DNA from: CAWAQA01 sp963784065
GTDB lineage: Bacteria > Acidobacteriota > Vicinamibacteria > Vicinamibacterales > UBA2999
NCBI GenBank assembly: GCA_963784065.1
Contig: CAWAQA010000006.1
Location: 558,001 to 622,000, forward strand
Length of the DNA: 64,000 nucleotides
Direction: 5' to 3'
In this document: in pieces, positions 54,008-62,011 of the stretch
Layout of the letters: each line of letters starts with the position of its first letter
Position numbering within the stretch: the stretch's first letter is position 1
The notes under the pieces: generated by a model
Database searches by the model: none
Seen by the model: the letters and a program-made list of their open reading frames with translations, nothing else
What the model was told of the DNA's origin: nothing
Position numbers and translations under genes: made by a program

Positions 54008-54211
54008 CTAGCTGGCGCGGCGCTCGAGCAGGGTGAGCGACAGGCGCCCGTCGACCTCGTCGACGCGCCCGCTCACGATGAGGAGGCCGAGGGCCACCTG
54101 GGCCTGGGGCGCCGGCAGGCCGGCCAGCAGCGCCCGCGGCGCGAGGCCCGCGGGGGCGCCCGAGAGGCGGCCGAGGATGGTGCGCTGCAGCTCGTCGGTG
54201 GTGGTGGTCAT
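54008..54211 (-). CDS. small winged-helix-like protein under a LexA-type box
   Basis: A 67-residue protein (MTTTTDELQRTILGRLSGAP to LTLLERRAS). The helices DELQRTILGRL and APRALLAGLPAPQAQVALGLL with a following strand pair (GRVDEVDGRLSLT) suggest a winged helix of the kind that binds DNA, but no family is recognised. GGGAG lies 7 bases before the ATG. The striking point is the perfect SOS-type box 23 bases upstream of the start, so it may be part of the DNA-damage response. Confidence 0.65.
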   Translation of the reverse strand: MTTTTDELQRTILGRLSGAPAGLAPRALLAGLPAPQAQVALGLLIVSGRVDEVDGRLSLTLLERRAS

Positions 54212-54233
54212 TCTCGCTCCCGTGTCCGGTGTA

Positions 54234-54247
54234 CGAACACATGTTCG
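54234..54247 (-). promoter_or_regulatory. SOS box (LexA site)
   Basis: CGAAC-ACAT-GTTCG: perfect match to the actinobacterial/Bacillus LexA site CGAAC-N4-GTTCG, 23 bases upstream of the 54211 start codon, where LexA would block the promoter. Confidence 0.65.
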
Positions 54248-54294
54248 CACACGAATCGGCCGTTCCTGCCTCGACCCGGTGTATCGGTCGGTGC

Positions 54295-54318
54295 TATCAT
54301 TTGCTTGCTAGCAAGTAA
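54295..54318 (+). promoter_or_regulatory. -10 box and MarR operator palindrome
   Basis: TATCAT at 54295-54300 is a likely -10. It abuts the perfect 12-bp palindrome CTTGCTAGCAAG (54304-54315), extended to 18 bp with one mismatch (54301-54318). Repressor bound here would stop transcription of the MarR-MFS unit just downstream. Confidence 0.65.
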
Positions 54319-54328
54319 AGGAGTCGTT

Positions 54329-54779
54329 GTGCCCCGGACCGGCGGCCCCGAGATGGACGAGGAGAGCGTTATCCGGCTGAGGAACGCCATGCTGCGCGCC
54401 GCGCGGCGCCTGCGCACCGCCGGCGACCCGGAGGGCCTGACGGCCACCCAGTCGTCCGTCCTCGCGACCCTGGTGCGCGAGGGCCCCCTGCGGGCCGGCG
54501 ACCTCGCGGGCGCCGAGGCACTCAACCCCACCATGCTCTCGCGCATCCTGGGGCACCTCGAGGAGCGCGGCCTGGCCGCCCGCGCGCCAGACCCCGAGGA
54601 CGGCCGGGCCACGCTGGCGCGCGCGACCGCCGACGGACGACTGCTGGTGGAGCGCCTGCGCGCGCGCCGGGCGGCGCTGCTGATGCGGCTGGCTCGAGGA
54701 CCTGACCCCCGAGGGGCGCGCGTCGCTGCTGGCCGCGCTGCCCGCCCTCGAGGAGCTGGCCGGGGCGGCGCGGCCCTGA
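54329..54779 (+). CDS. MarR family transcriptional regulator (one frameshift)
   Basis: About 149 residues: helix 1 EESVIRLRNAMLRAARRLRTAG, winged helix LTATQSSVLATLVREGPLRAGDLAGAEALNPTMLSRILGHLEERGL and ARAPDPEDGRATLARATADGR, and after a frame break near 54693 the C-terminal LEDLTPEGRASLLAALPALEELAG. The GTG at 54329 has AAAGGAG 5 bases upstream. The stop overlaps the MFS start by 3 bases. Probably represses its own operon through the palindrome upstream. Confidence 0.88.
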
Positions 54780-56032
54780 TCCGCGCCTGGACCTCCTCGA
54801 CCTTCTCGGCGCTCGAGACGCCGAACTTCCGGCGCTACCTGTCGGGCCAGGCCGTGAGCCTCATCGGCACCTGGATGCAGACCGTCGCCCTCGGCTGGCT
54901 GGTGCTGCAGCTGACCGGCTCGGGGACGGCCCTGGGCATCGTCGTGGCGGCGCAGTTCCTGCCGATCCTGCTGCTCGGGCCCTACGGCGGCCTGCTCGCC
55001 GACCGCATGGACAAGCGCCGCCTCCTCATGGCCACCCAGGCGGTCCTCGGCGCCACCGCGCTGGCGCTCGGCGTCCTCGTGGTCACGGGGCTGGTCGAGC
55101 TGTGGATGGTCGTGGTCGTCGCGGTCCTCTTCGGCCTCGTCACGGCCTGCGACAACCCCACCCGCCAGGCCTTCTCGCTGGAGATGGTCGGGCCGGAGCA
55201 GCTCCGCAACGCGGTGAGCCTGCACAGCACCCTCGTGAACGTCGCCCGCGCCGTCGGGCCCGCCATCGCGGGGATCATCATCGCGACGGCCGGGACCGGC
55301 ATCTGCTTCCTGATCAACGCCGCCAGCTACGCGGCGGTGCTGGTCGCCCTGTGGACCATGGAGACGGGAGCCCTCCGCCCCACCCCGCTCGCCGTCCGCG
55401 AGCCGGGGCAGGTGCGCGAGGGCCTGCGCTACGTGGGCCGCACGCCGGGCCTGCTCGTGCCCCTGATCATGCTCGCCCTGATCGGGACGCTGGCCTACGA
55501 GTTCCAGGTGGTGCTGCCGCTGCTGGCGACCGGGCCCTTCGGTGGCGACGCGGCCACCTACGGCGTGCTGACCTCGGCCATGGGCGCGGGCGCGATCGTG
55601 GGCGGGCTGGTCGTCGCCGGCCACGGAAGGACCGGCCTGAGGCCCCTGACGGTGGCCGCCGCGGTCTTCGGGGTCGCGATCCTCGCCGTCGCCCTGTCCC
55701 CGACGCTGCCCGTGGCGGTCGTCGCGCTCGCGGCCACCGGGGCCGCCAGCATCACCTTCCTGGCCACCGGCAACACCACCCTTCAGCTGACCAGCGAGCC
55801 CCGCTTCCGCGGCCGGGTGATGGCGCTCTGGACCGTCGCCTTCCTCGGCAGCACGCCGATCGGCGCGCCGATCGTGGGGTCCCTCTCCGAGCACGTGGGC
55901 CCGCGCGGCGGCCTGGCCGCGGGGGCCGCGACGTGCTTGGCGGCCGCCGCCGTCGGCGCGCTCGCGCTGGCCCGCGAGGGGCGGCGCGAGGGCGCCGGCC
56001 CCCGGCCCCCCGAGGCCGCCCAGCCCTCCTGA
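54776..56032 (+). CDS. MFS exporter, EntS-like
   Basis: Intact twelve-helix major facilitator protein of the MFS_3/EntS group. N-terminus FSALETPNFRRYLSGQAVSLIG, motif A-like LLADRMDKRRLLMATQAVLG, ACDNPTRQAFSLEMVG and ARAVGPAIAGIIIATAGTG, all typical of that group. The start appears to be CTG at 54776 (overlap CTGA), which may be an ATG misread. Coupled to the MarR gene, so its substrate is probably the MarR ligand, likely a toxic small molecule. Confidence 0.88.
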   Translation: MIRAWTSSTFSALETPNFRRYLSGQAVSLIGTWMQTVALGWLVLQLTGSGTALGIVVAAQFLPILLLGPYGGLLADRMDKRRLLMATQAVLGATALALGVLVVTGLVELWMVVVVAVLFGLVTACDNPTRQAFSLEMVGPEQLRNAVSLHSTLVNVARAVGPAIAGIIIATAGTGICFLINAASYAAVLVALWTMETGALRPTPLAVREPGQVREGLRYVGRTPGLLVPLIMLALIGTLAYEFQVVLPLLATGPFGGDAATYGVLTSAMGAGAIVGGLVVAGHGRTGLRPLTVAAAVFGVAILAVALSPTLPVAVVALAATGAASITFLATGNTTLQLTSEPRFRGRVMALWTVAFLGSTPIGAPIVGSLSEHVGPRGGLAAGAATCLAAAAVGALALAREGRREGAGPRPPEAAQPS

Positions 56033-56036
56033 GGCC

Positions 56037-56474
56037 CTACGCGCCCGCCCCGGGGGAGAAGCGGTCGTGCTCCACGACCAGGCGCTCGTACGACTGCTCC
56101 ATCAGCGGGCTGGAGAGCAGGAAGTCGGCCGTCGCCCTGTTGCAGGCGATGGGCGCGTTGTGCACGACCGTGACCCGCAGCAGGGCCTTGACGTCGACGT
56201 CGTGAGGCTGGGCCTCGAGCGGGTCCCAGAAGAAGATCACCAGGTCGATGCGCCCCTCGGCGATGGCCGCGCCGACCTGCTGGTCGCCGCCGAGGGGGCC
56301 GCTGAGGAAGCGCGTCACCGGGAGGCCGAGCTCGGTGGCGATGAGCCCGCCGGTGGTGCCGGTGGCGAACAGCTCGTGCCTCGACAGCGAGCCGCGGTTG
56401 TAGCGGGCCCACTCGAGCATGTCGTCCTTGCGGTTGTCGTGCGCGATCAGCGCGATGCGCTTGCGCGAGGTCAT
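56037..56474 (-). CDS. mgsA: methylglyoxal synthase
   Basis: Intact 145-residue enzyme that turns dihydroxyacetone phosphate into methylglyoxal, a bypass of lower glycolysis when phosphate is scarce. All family stretches are present: IALIAHDNRKDDML, ELFATGTTGGLI (phosphate site), LSGPLGGDQQVGA with the catalytic Asp, IDLVIFFWDPL and VHNAPIACNRATADF. ATG at 56474; longer frames upstream lack support. Convergent with the MFS gene, divergent from the aminotransferase gene. Confidence 0.95.
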   Translation of the reverse strand: MTSRKRIALIAHDNRKDDMLEWARYNRGSLSRHELFATGTTGGLIATELGLPVTRFLSGPLGGDQQVGAAIAEGRIDLVIFFWDPLEAQPHDVDVKALLRVTVVHNAPIACNRATADFLLSSPLMEQSYERLVVEHDRFSPGAGA

Positions 56475-56602
56475 GCCGACGCGGTGGATCCGCATCGGCT
56501 GCCTCGGTCCCGCGCAGGACCCGCGGGTCCGAATCCGTGGTCGCCATTCGGCTGGGCCTCCTCGAGGGGTGCCCGACCGAAGGTAGCGTAGCCTTGCCCT
56601 GG

Positions 56603-57406
56603 ATGACGACAACGGCCGCCCCGCCCTCGCTCATGATCGACGGCCGCCTCGTGCCCGCCGGCGACGTGCCCCGGGTGGCCCTCGACGACGGCCTCGTGCG
56701 CGGCGACGGCGTCTTCGAGGGCATCCGGCTCTACGACCGCCGGCCGCGGACGCCCGGCTGGCACCTCGACCGGCTCGCGCGCTCGGCGGAGACGATCGGC
56801 CTCGGCCTCGACCGAGCCCTGATCGAGGAGGAGCTCGCCGCGTTCTGCCGGGCGACCACGGCCGCCGACTGCGCCGTGCGCCTGATCGTCACGCGCGGCG
56901 GCCAGCGCGTCTGGCGCGAGGAGCCGATCCCGCCCGGCGGACCCGGAGGGCGTGCGCCTGCTGCCGGTCGCCCACCGCGTGACGCCGCTCCTGGTCGGCG
57001 CCAAGACCCTGTCGTACGCGGCCAACATGGAGGCGGGCCGCCGCGCCCGCGCCGGCCGGCTGCCACGAGGCCCTGCTCGTGGACGCCGATCGCGGCCTGG
57101 TGCTGGAGGGGCCGACCTGGTCGCTGGGCTGGCTCGACGGCGACACGCTGGTCTTCCCGCCGCTCGAGCTCGGGATCCTCGACTCCCTCACCCGCCGCCT
57201 GGCCTGCGAGGCGCTCCCGGTGCGCGAGGAGGCGGCCGGGCTCGACGAGCTGGCGGGCGCCGACGGGGCGCCTGGCCCTCTCCACCCTCACCGAGGCGCG
57301 CCCGGTCGCCGAGGTCCGGGGGGTCGCGAGCTACGACCCGGCGTCGCCGCGCGTCCTCGCCGCGGCCGCCGCCATCCGCGAGGCCATCGCCGCCGCCATC
57401 CCCTGA
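56603..57406 (+). CDS. class IV aminotransferase (aminodeoxychorismate lyase/BCAT-like) (frameshifts)
   Basis: PLP enzyme of the IlvE/PabC fold: LMIDGRLVPAGDVPRVALDDGLVRGDGVFEGIRLY at the N-terminus, LIVTRGGQR, then GVRLLPVAHRVTP and VGAKTLSYAANMEAGRRAR, where the Lys of KTLSYAAN is the PLP lysine, then ALLVDADRGLVLEGPTWSLGWLDGD and RLALSTLTEARPVAEV. Frame breaks near 56940, 57060 and 57270. About 268 residues. The Arg/Tyr pattern around the active site does not decide between PabC and a branched-chain or D-amino acid enzyme. ATG at 56603. Confidence 0.85.
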   Translation: MTTTAAPPSLMIDGRLVPAGDVPRVALDDGLVRGDGVFEGIRLYDRRPRTPGWHLDRLARSAETIGLGLDRALIEEELAAFCRATTAADCAVRLIVTRGGQRVWREEPIPPGGPGGRAPAAGRPPRDAAPGRRQDPVVRGQHGGGPPRPRRPAATRPCSWTPIAAWCWRGRPGRWAGSTATRWSSRRSSSGSSTPSPAAWPARRSRCARRRPGSTSWRAPTGRLALSTLTEARPVAEVRGVASYDPASPRVLAAAAAIREAIAAAIP

Positions 57407-57413
57407 CGCGCCG

Positions 57414-57895
57414 TCAGGGCCGTGTACGGCGGAGGGCGACGCCCCCACCCCCAGCGCGGCACCGGCGCGTGCTCGGCGACGGCGGCGCCGGGCTGGGAGT
57501 TCTCGAAGGCGAGCCGCGTGCCCCACTCGAGGTACGCCAGCAGGGCCGAACGGAACTCCGGGTCGGCGGGGAGCCCGGCGTCGTCGGCGGCCACGCTCAT
57601 CAGCGAGACGAAGCGGCGCCGTTGCTCGACCGTGATGCCCAGGTCGCGGTGGTGGGCGAGCATCCGCTCGTAGCCGCCCAGGTCCGACGTGTAGCGGGCG
57701 GGCCCGCCGAAGACCTCGATCCACCACGCCGTCACGTGGCTGCGGTGCTCGCGGGAGACTCCTCCCGGGAAGAGCGGCGAGATCAGGTCGTCGCGCTCGA
57801 CCCGGTCGTAGAAGGCGTTGATCATCCGCTCGAGGGCGGCGTCGCCCCCGGCCCACTCGTGGAGGGTGGGCGGCGCCTCCCGAGGGGGGGCTCAC
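57414..57895 (-). CDS. group II truncated haemoglobin (frameshifts)
   Basis: A small globin that binds O2 or NO. MINAFYDRVERDDLISPLFPGG, HRSHVTAWWIEVFGGPARYTSDLGGYERMLAHHRDLGI with the proximal His in the MLAHH stretch, and FRSALLAYLEWGTRLAFENSQPG at the end are typical. The N-terminal helix (PTLHEWAGGDAALERM) is in another frame because of a 7-G run (57884-57890 on the + strand). Start at GTG 57895, overlapping the stop of the upstream gene. A second break near the end allows a stop at 57414. Confidence 0.88.
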
Positions 57896-58119
57896 CCCGG
57901 CGACGATACGCGCTCGCCGCTCAGCGGCGCCAGCAGCCCGCGCTCGCGCAGGTGGTCGAGGATGCCGCGGCTGACTGCGGCGGCGATGAGGTCGGTGCGT
58001 GCGAGGAAGGCGTCGTCGGTGCCCCCCGCGCCCGCCTCGACGAGGACCCGGGCCGCCGCGCGAGAGCGGTAGAAGCCGTAGAAGCTCATCATCCGTGGGT
58101 TGCCGTCGCGGGTCTGCAC
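57892..58119 (-). CDS. small protein upstream of the globin, unrecognised
   Basis: A 75-residue protein: MMSFYGFYRSRAAARVLVEAG, then FLARTDLIAAAVSRGILDHLRERGLLAPL, which reads like one short helical domain with a helix-turn-helix feel. It ends in TGA overlapping the globin GTG (GTGA), so the two are translated together. No family is recognised. The start could be the ATG at 58119 or one of the two following Met codons. Confidence 0.5.
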   Translation of the reverse strand: MQTRDGNPRMMSFYGFYRSRAAARVLVEAGAGGTDDAFLARTDLIAAAVSRGILDHLRERGLLAPLSGERVSSPG

Positions 58120-58125
58120 GCCCCC

Positions 58126-58689
58126 CTAGCGGCCGCGCGCGCCGTTGGCGGCCGCGTGTAGATCGGGCGGTAGCGCGCCGCGATGCGGTGGGCGAGGTCG
58201 CGGGAGCGCCGCTCGACCGCGGCCGAGACGGTCGTCGCGCGGCGGTGCGGCGCCGAGTCCGGGTAGGGGCGCGGGCTCGGCGCGCCGCCGCCCTCGCCGT
58301 GGTACCAGTTCTCTCCGTCGCCGGTGATGGCGTGGCCGATGGCGGCCGCGCCCTCCGGGATGTCGTGATGGAGGCTGATGAAGACGGCCGCCGGAGCGCC
58401 CCACGGGGTGACGAGACCCGGCGACTCGCGGGCGTCGAACGCCCGCCGCGCGCAGGCGCGCCACGACCTTGGGCGCCAGCCGCGTCGTGAAGCCGACCTC
58501 CGAGCCGAAGGGGCCCGACCCGGCGCCGGTCTGGTCGCGGTAGCCCGGCTCCCGCGGCCCCTCGTGGCCGGCCTGGACGTAGACCACCGGCCGCGCGCCG
58601 AGCGCCGGCGCGGCGGCGGCGAGGGCGCAGGCGGCGGCGAGGGCGACCGGCAGGGCGGCGCGGGCGAGGCGCGTGGGGGTCCGGCGCAC
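58126..58689 (-). CDS. N-acetylmuramoyl-L-alanine amidase (frameshifts)
   Basis: Amidase_3 fold, cutting peptide stems from peptidoglycan. A signal peptide (LARAALPVALAAACALAAAAPALG) leads to VVYVQAGHEGPREPGY (zinc His), GSEVGFTTRLAPKVVARLRAAG, and, after a break near 58440, GAPAAVFISLHHDIPEGAA with the second metal His; EAADLAHRIAARYR-like helices close it. GTG at 58689. The final residues are uncertain, with the TAG at 58126 as the likely stop. Confidence 0.8.
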   Translation of the reverse strand: MRRTPTRLARAALPVALAAACALAAAAPALGARPVVYVQAGHEGPREPGYRDQTGAGSGPFGSEVGFTTRLAPKVVARLRAAGVRRPRVAGSRHPVGRSGGRLHQPPSRHPGGRGRHRPRHHRRRRELVPRRGRRRAEPAPLPGLGAAPPRDDRLGRGRAALPRPRPPHRGALPPDLHAAANGARGR

Positions 58690-58734
58690 CGGGCAAGACT
58701 AGGCGAGCCGCCCGCCTGCGCCGCGCCGCGCGGG

Positions 58735-60006
58735 TCAGGCATGCCAGAGGTCCATGTGGCGCCGGTGCAGGTCGGAGTAGGAGCCGTCGGCGTAGTGGCG
58801 GTCGTAGAACCCCAGGTCGAGGTGGTGGGCCTGCAGCACCAGCCGCACGAACATCGGGTCGATGAACGCCGGGAACCGCCCGTACGCCTCGAGCACGTGC
58901 TGGGTGAACGCGGTGACGATCTCGATCGTCTCCTCGGTCGGGTCCTCCCGGCCCGCAAGGACCTCGGCCGGGCGGGCGTATGGCGAGGCGGCGCGCGGGT
59001 CGGCGCGGCGCTCGGCCAGGAAGCGCTGCACGGCCTCGCCCATGTCGGCGACGTAGGGCGGGCACAGCGCCTCGTGCACGCCGGCGCGGCCCACCGGCAC
59101 CGGGCGCGCGTGCGCCCGCGGCGTGCGCGAGGGCGTGACGAAGTCGAAGCCCAGGCCGCGGTGGGCGGGGTCGGCCCCGAGCACGTGGTGCGGCAGGAAG
59201 CCGGTGAACGCCCAGCCGCCGAGCCCCAGCGCCTGAAGCGCCAGGCTCATGTTCTGGCAGATGAAGGCGCCCTCGACGTTGAGCGTCGTCAGCACCCGCA
59301 GCTCGAGGTCGATGAGCGAGATCTCGGTGCGCCCCAGCCGGCCGCCGGCCACCCAGCGCTCGAGGCCGCACGCCCCGCCGGCCAGCTCGTCCACGATCGA
59401 GAAGCGGTTGCGCTCGTCGAAGTAGATGAACAGCAGCGTGAGGTACTCGACGGTCATGTTCGTCACGGGGATGAACAGCGTCGTGCCGGGCCGGTTGACG
59501 TTCCACGCGTTGAAGGCGAACAGCCCCGGCTCGCCGGTGGGCAGGTCGGCGCGGCCCTCCTCCAGGGTGAGGCGCGCGCCGCGGAACAGCCGCGTCATCG
59601 CCACCGCCGCGTCGGCCGGGTCGGACGCGGCGCGCGCGGCCTCCGCCTCCTCCTCGGGCTCGCGCCCGCGCAGGCGCGCGACGTGCAGCCCCGCGTCGTT
59701 GGTGAAGAAGAGCTCGGTCGAGTGCGAGTTCACCGAGCACGGCCACGAGCGCCCGATCCAGCGGTGCATCCACGACAGGCCGTCGGGCGGCAGGTCCCCG
59801 AGCGCGAGCCCCGTGACGCCGGTCCCCAGCCAGACCAGCACGGCCTCCTCCAGCTCGCTCAGGGGCACCGGCTCGGCCTCGGACGCGTGCGCCAGCGGGC
59901 CGCTCGGCAGGGTCATGCCCAGCCCGAAGCGTCGCGAGCGGCGCGTCATGAGGGCGTCGGCGAGGGGAAGCTCGAGGGCGTCGCGCAGGCCGGGAGGGAG
60001 CTCCAT
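58735..60006 (-). CDS. nitroreductase-fold-like protein, function unknown
   Basis: Intact 423-residue protein, unusual among its frameshifted neighbours. The N-terminal RRSRRFGLGMTLPSG and the helix LEEAVLVWLGTGVTGLALGDL, and later GAFICQNMSLALQALGLGGWAFTGF, resemble the FMN-binding helices of nitroreductases (compare the AxQNLLLAAxALGLG type). The rest (NVNRPGTTLFIPVTNMTVEYLTLL, then a C-terminal TQHVLEAYGRFPAFIDPMFVRL and HHLDLGFYDRHYADGSY) matches nothing I know. ATG at 60006 is used. Alternative: an unnamed enzyme family limited to Actinobacteria. Confidence 0.6.
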   Translation of the reverse strand: MELPPGLRDALELPLADALMTRRSRRFGLGMTLPSGPLAHASEAEPVPLSELEEAVLVWLGTGVTGLALGDLPPDGLSWMHRWIGRSWPCSVNSHSTELFFTNDAGLHVARLRGREPEEEAEAARAASDPADAAVAMTRLFRGARLTLEEGRADLPTGEPGLFAFNAWNVNRPGTTLFIPVTNMTVEYLTLLFIYFDERNRFSIVDELAGGACGLERWVAGGRLGRTEISLIDLELRVLTTLNVEGAFICQNMSLALQALGLGGWAFTGFLPHHVLGADPAHRGLGFDFVTPSRTPRAHARPVPVGRAGVHEALCPPYVADMGEAVQRFLAERRADPRAASPYARPAEVLAGREDPTEETIEIVTAFTQHVLEAYGRFPAFIDPMFVRLVLQAHHLDLGFYDRHYADGSYSDLHRRHMDLWHA

Positions 60007-60017
60007 CGCCGGGCAGT

Positions 60018-60406
60018 CTAGGCGGCTGGTCGGGCGACCTCGAGGACGGCCAGGATGTTGCCGGCCGGGTCGCGGAACCACGCGATCGGCGGGCCGGCCT
60101 TGCGGAAGACGCCCTTCTCGTCGGTCTCGAGCTCGCCGGTGTACGACTCGAACTCGACCCCGGCGGCGCGCGAGGTCGTCGACCGCGCGGTCGATGTCGT
60201 CGACCGGGAAGTTGAGGATCGTGTACGTCGCCGGCTCGTGGTCGGGCTTCGGGTAGATCAGGACCGGCCGGCCGCCCGCGATGTGCAGCGTCGAGCACGC
60301 CGTCCTCCTCGGTCACCTCGAGCCCGAGGGTCCCGCCGTAGAAGTCCTTCGCCGCGTCGGTGTCGGGCACCGCGAAGCCGGAGAAGGCGCGCGTGTCTCG
60401 GAACAT
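60018..60406 (-). CDS. VOC (glyoxalase/dioxygenase-like) protein (frameshifts)
   Basis: A 129-residue single-module VOC protein. FRDTRAFSGFAVPDTDAAKDFYGGTLGLEV is the typical first half-module; then, in other frames, GGRPVLIYPKPDHEPATYTILNFPVDDIDRAVDDL and the closing KAGPPIAWFRDPAGNILAVLE. Metal ligands would come from the first strand and the RDPAGN-like stretch. Breaks near 60295 and 60170. ATG at 60406 with GGAGGAACCG upstream. Role unknown; often resistance or detoxification. Confidence 0.8.
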
Positions 60407-60428
60407 CGGTTCCTCCTGTTCTGTCGTC

Positions 60429-61940
60429 TCACGTATCCGTACCCGCTTTGAGCAGCAGCGCAGCCAGCACCGCGAGCGCCGCCATGAGGACCGCGCCCAC
60501 CGTGGCGGCGGCCTGGAACCCGACCGCGAAGGCCTCGGTGGCGGCGTCCAGCAGCCGGGAGGGAAGGTCGGCGGCCGCCCCGACGGCGCCGCCGAGGGTG
60601 TCGCGGGCGGCCTCGGCGGCGCCGGGGTTGACCCCCGCGGTCGCGGCGTCCTCCATCCGGCCGCGGTAGACCGCGGCGCCGATGCTGCCGAGCACGGCGA
60701 TGCCGAGCGCGCCGCCGAGCTCGGCGCCGGTCTCGGAGAGCCCGGACGCCACCCCGGCCCGCTCCGGCGGGGCCGCCCCCACGACGAGGTCCGTGCCGAG
60801 CGTCACCGCGGGCGAGGCCCCCAGCGCCAGCAGCACGGACCCGGCGACCACGGCCGTCAGGCCGGACTCCCCGTCGACCCGGGTCATCAGCGCCAGGCCC
60901 GCCACGGCGAGCGCCGCGGCGCCCGCCACCGCGAGCCGGGGCGCGACGCGGCGCACCAGGAGCGGGGCGAGCATCGAGCCCACGATGAACCCCGCGGCCG
61001 AGGGCAGCGTCCAGAGCCCCGCCTCCAGCGGCGAGTAGCCCAGCACCAGCTGCAGGTACTGGGCGATGAAGAACGCGCTGCCGAACACCACGAAGAGCGC
61101 CGCGCTGTTCATCCCGAGGGCGACGCTGAAGGCGGGGGCCCGGAACAGGCGCAGGTCGACCAGCGGGTCGTCCAGGCGCCGCTGGCGGGCGAGGAAGAGC
61201 GCGCCGACGGCCAGGCCCCCCGCGATCGAGAGGACGGCCGGCACGCCGGCCGAGCCGTCCTCGGCGATCCTCTTGACCCCGTAGATCACCCCGAGCACCG
61301 CCACCAGCGACATGGCGGCGCTCACCAGGTCCAGGCGACCGGCGTCGGGGTCGCGGTACTCCGGCAGCAGCCGGGGCCCGACGATCAGCAGGAGCGCCAT
61401 CACCGGGACGGCGAGCAGGAAGACCGAGCCCCACCAGAAGTGATCGAGCAGGAGCCCGCCGGCCAGCGGGCCGATCGCCGCCCCGGCGGAGAAGCTGGTG
61501 ACCCAGACCGCGATCGCGAGCGTGCGCTGCCGGTCGTCCTGGAACATGTTGCGGATCAGGGAGAGCGTCGACGGCGCCAGGGTCGCGGCGGCGACGCCCA
61601 GCAGCGCCCGCGAGGCGATCAGCATCTCCGCGCTGGTCGAGAAGGCGGCCAGCACGGAGGCGCCGCCGAAGGCGGCGGCGCCGATCAGCAGCAGCCTGCG
61701 GCGCCCGACGCGGTCGCCGAGCGTCCCCATCGTGATCAGCAGGCCCGCCAGCAGGAAGCCGTAGATGTCCGAGATCCACAGGAGCTCGGCGCTGCTGGGA
61801 TCCAGGTCCTCGCTCAGCTGGGGCACGGCGAGGAACAGCACCGTGAGGTCCATCGAGTAGAGCAGGCAGGGCAGGGCGATCACCGCCAGCCCGATCCACT
61901 CCCGTCTGCCCGCGCGCGGCGGCCCCGTGCCCGTCACCAC
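60429..61940 (-). CDS. MFS drug exporter, DHA2 (14-helix) type
   Basis: Intact 503-residue proton-driven exporter of the QacA/SmvA group. Hallmarks: LPCLLYSMDLTVLFLAVPQLSEDL, LWISDIYGFLLAGLLITMGTLGDRVGRRRLLL (motif A), WVTSFSAGAAIGPLAGGLLL (motif C), and a long C-terminal half with QYLQLVLGYSPLEAGL. Fourteen membrane segments can be counted. Probable role in expelling cationic or lipophilic toxins. The same strand as the VOC protein gene (60406) and the ECF sigma gene. Confidence 0.93.
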   Translation of the reverse strand: MVTGTGPPRAGRREWIGLAVIALPCLLYSMDLTVLFLAVPQLSEDLDPSSAELLWISDIYGFLLAGLLITMGTLGDRVGRRRLLLIGAAAFGGASVLAAFSTSAEMLIASRALLGVAAATLAPSTLSLIRNMFQDDRQRTLAIAVWVTSFSAGAAIGPLAGGLLLDHFWWGSVFLLAVPVMALLLIVGPRLLPEYRDPDAGRLDLVSAAMSLVAVLGVIYGVKRIAEDGSAGVPAVLSIAGGLAVGALFLARQRRLDDPLVDLRLFRAPAFSVALGMNSAALFVVFGSAFFIAQYLQLVLGYSPLEAGLWTLPSAAGFIVGSMLAPLLVRRVAPRLAVAGAAALAVAGLALMTRVDGESGLTAVVAGSVLLALGASPAVTLGTDLVVGAAPPERAGVASGLSETGAELGGALGIAVLGSIGAAVYRGRMEDAATAGVNPGAAEAARDTLGGAVGAAADLPSRLLDAATEAFAVGFQAAATVGAVLMAALAVLAALLLKAGTDT

Positions 61941-62011
61941 GCCCTCCTCCCCACCCTCGATCGCTCCCGTCTCACATGTTGACGGAGCGCGCCCGGAAAG
62001 TCATCGGGGCG

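Noticed and set aside
57188..60406. 1,072-codon open frame on the - strand
   Set aside because: Only its first residues (VOC protein) are real; the rest is an out-of-frame reading of the nitroreductase-like, amidase and globin genes.
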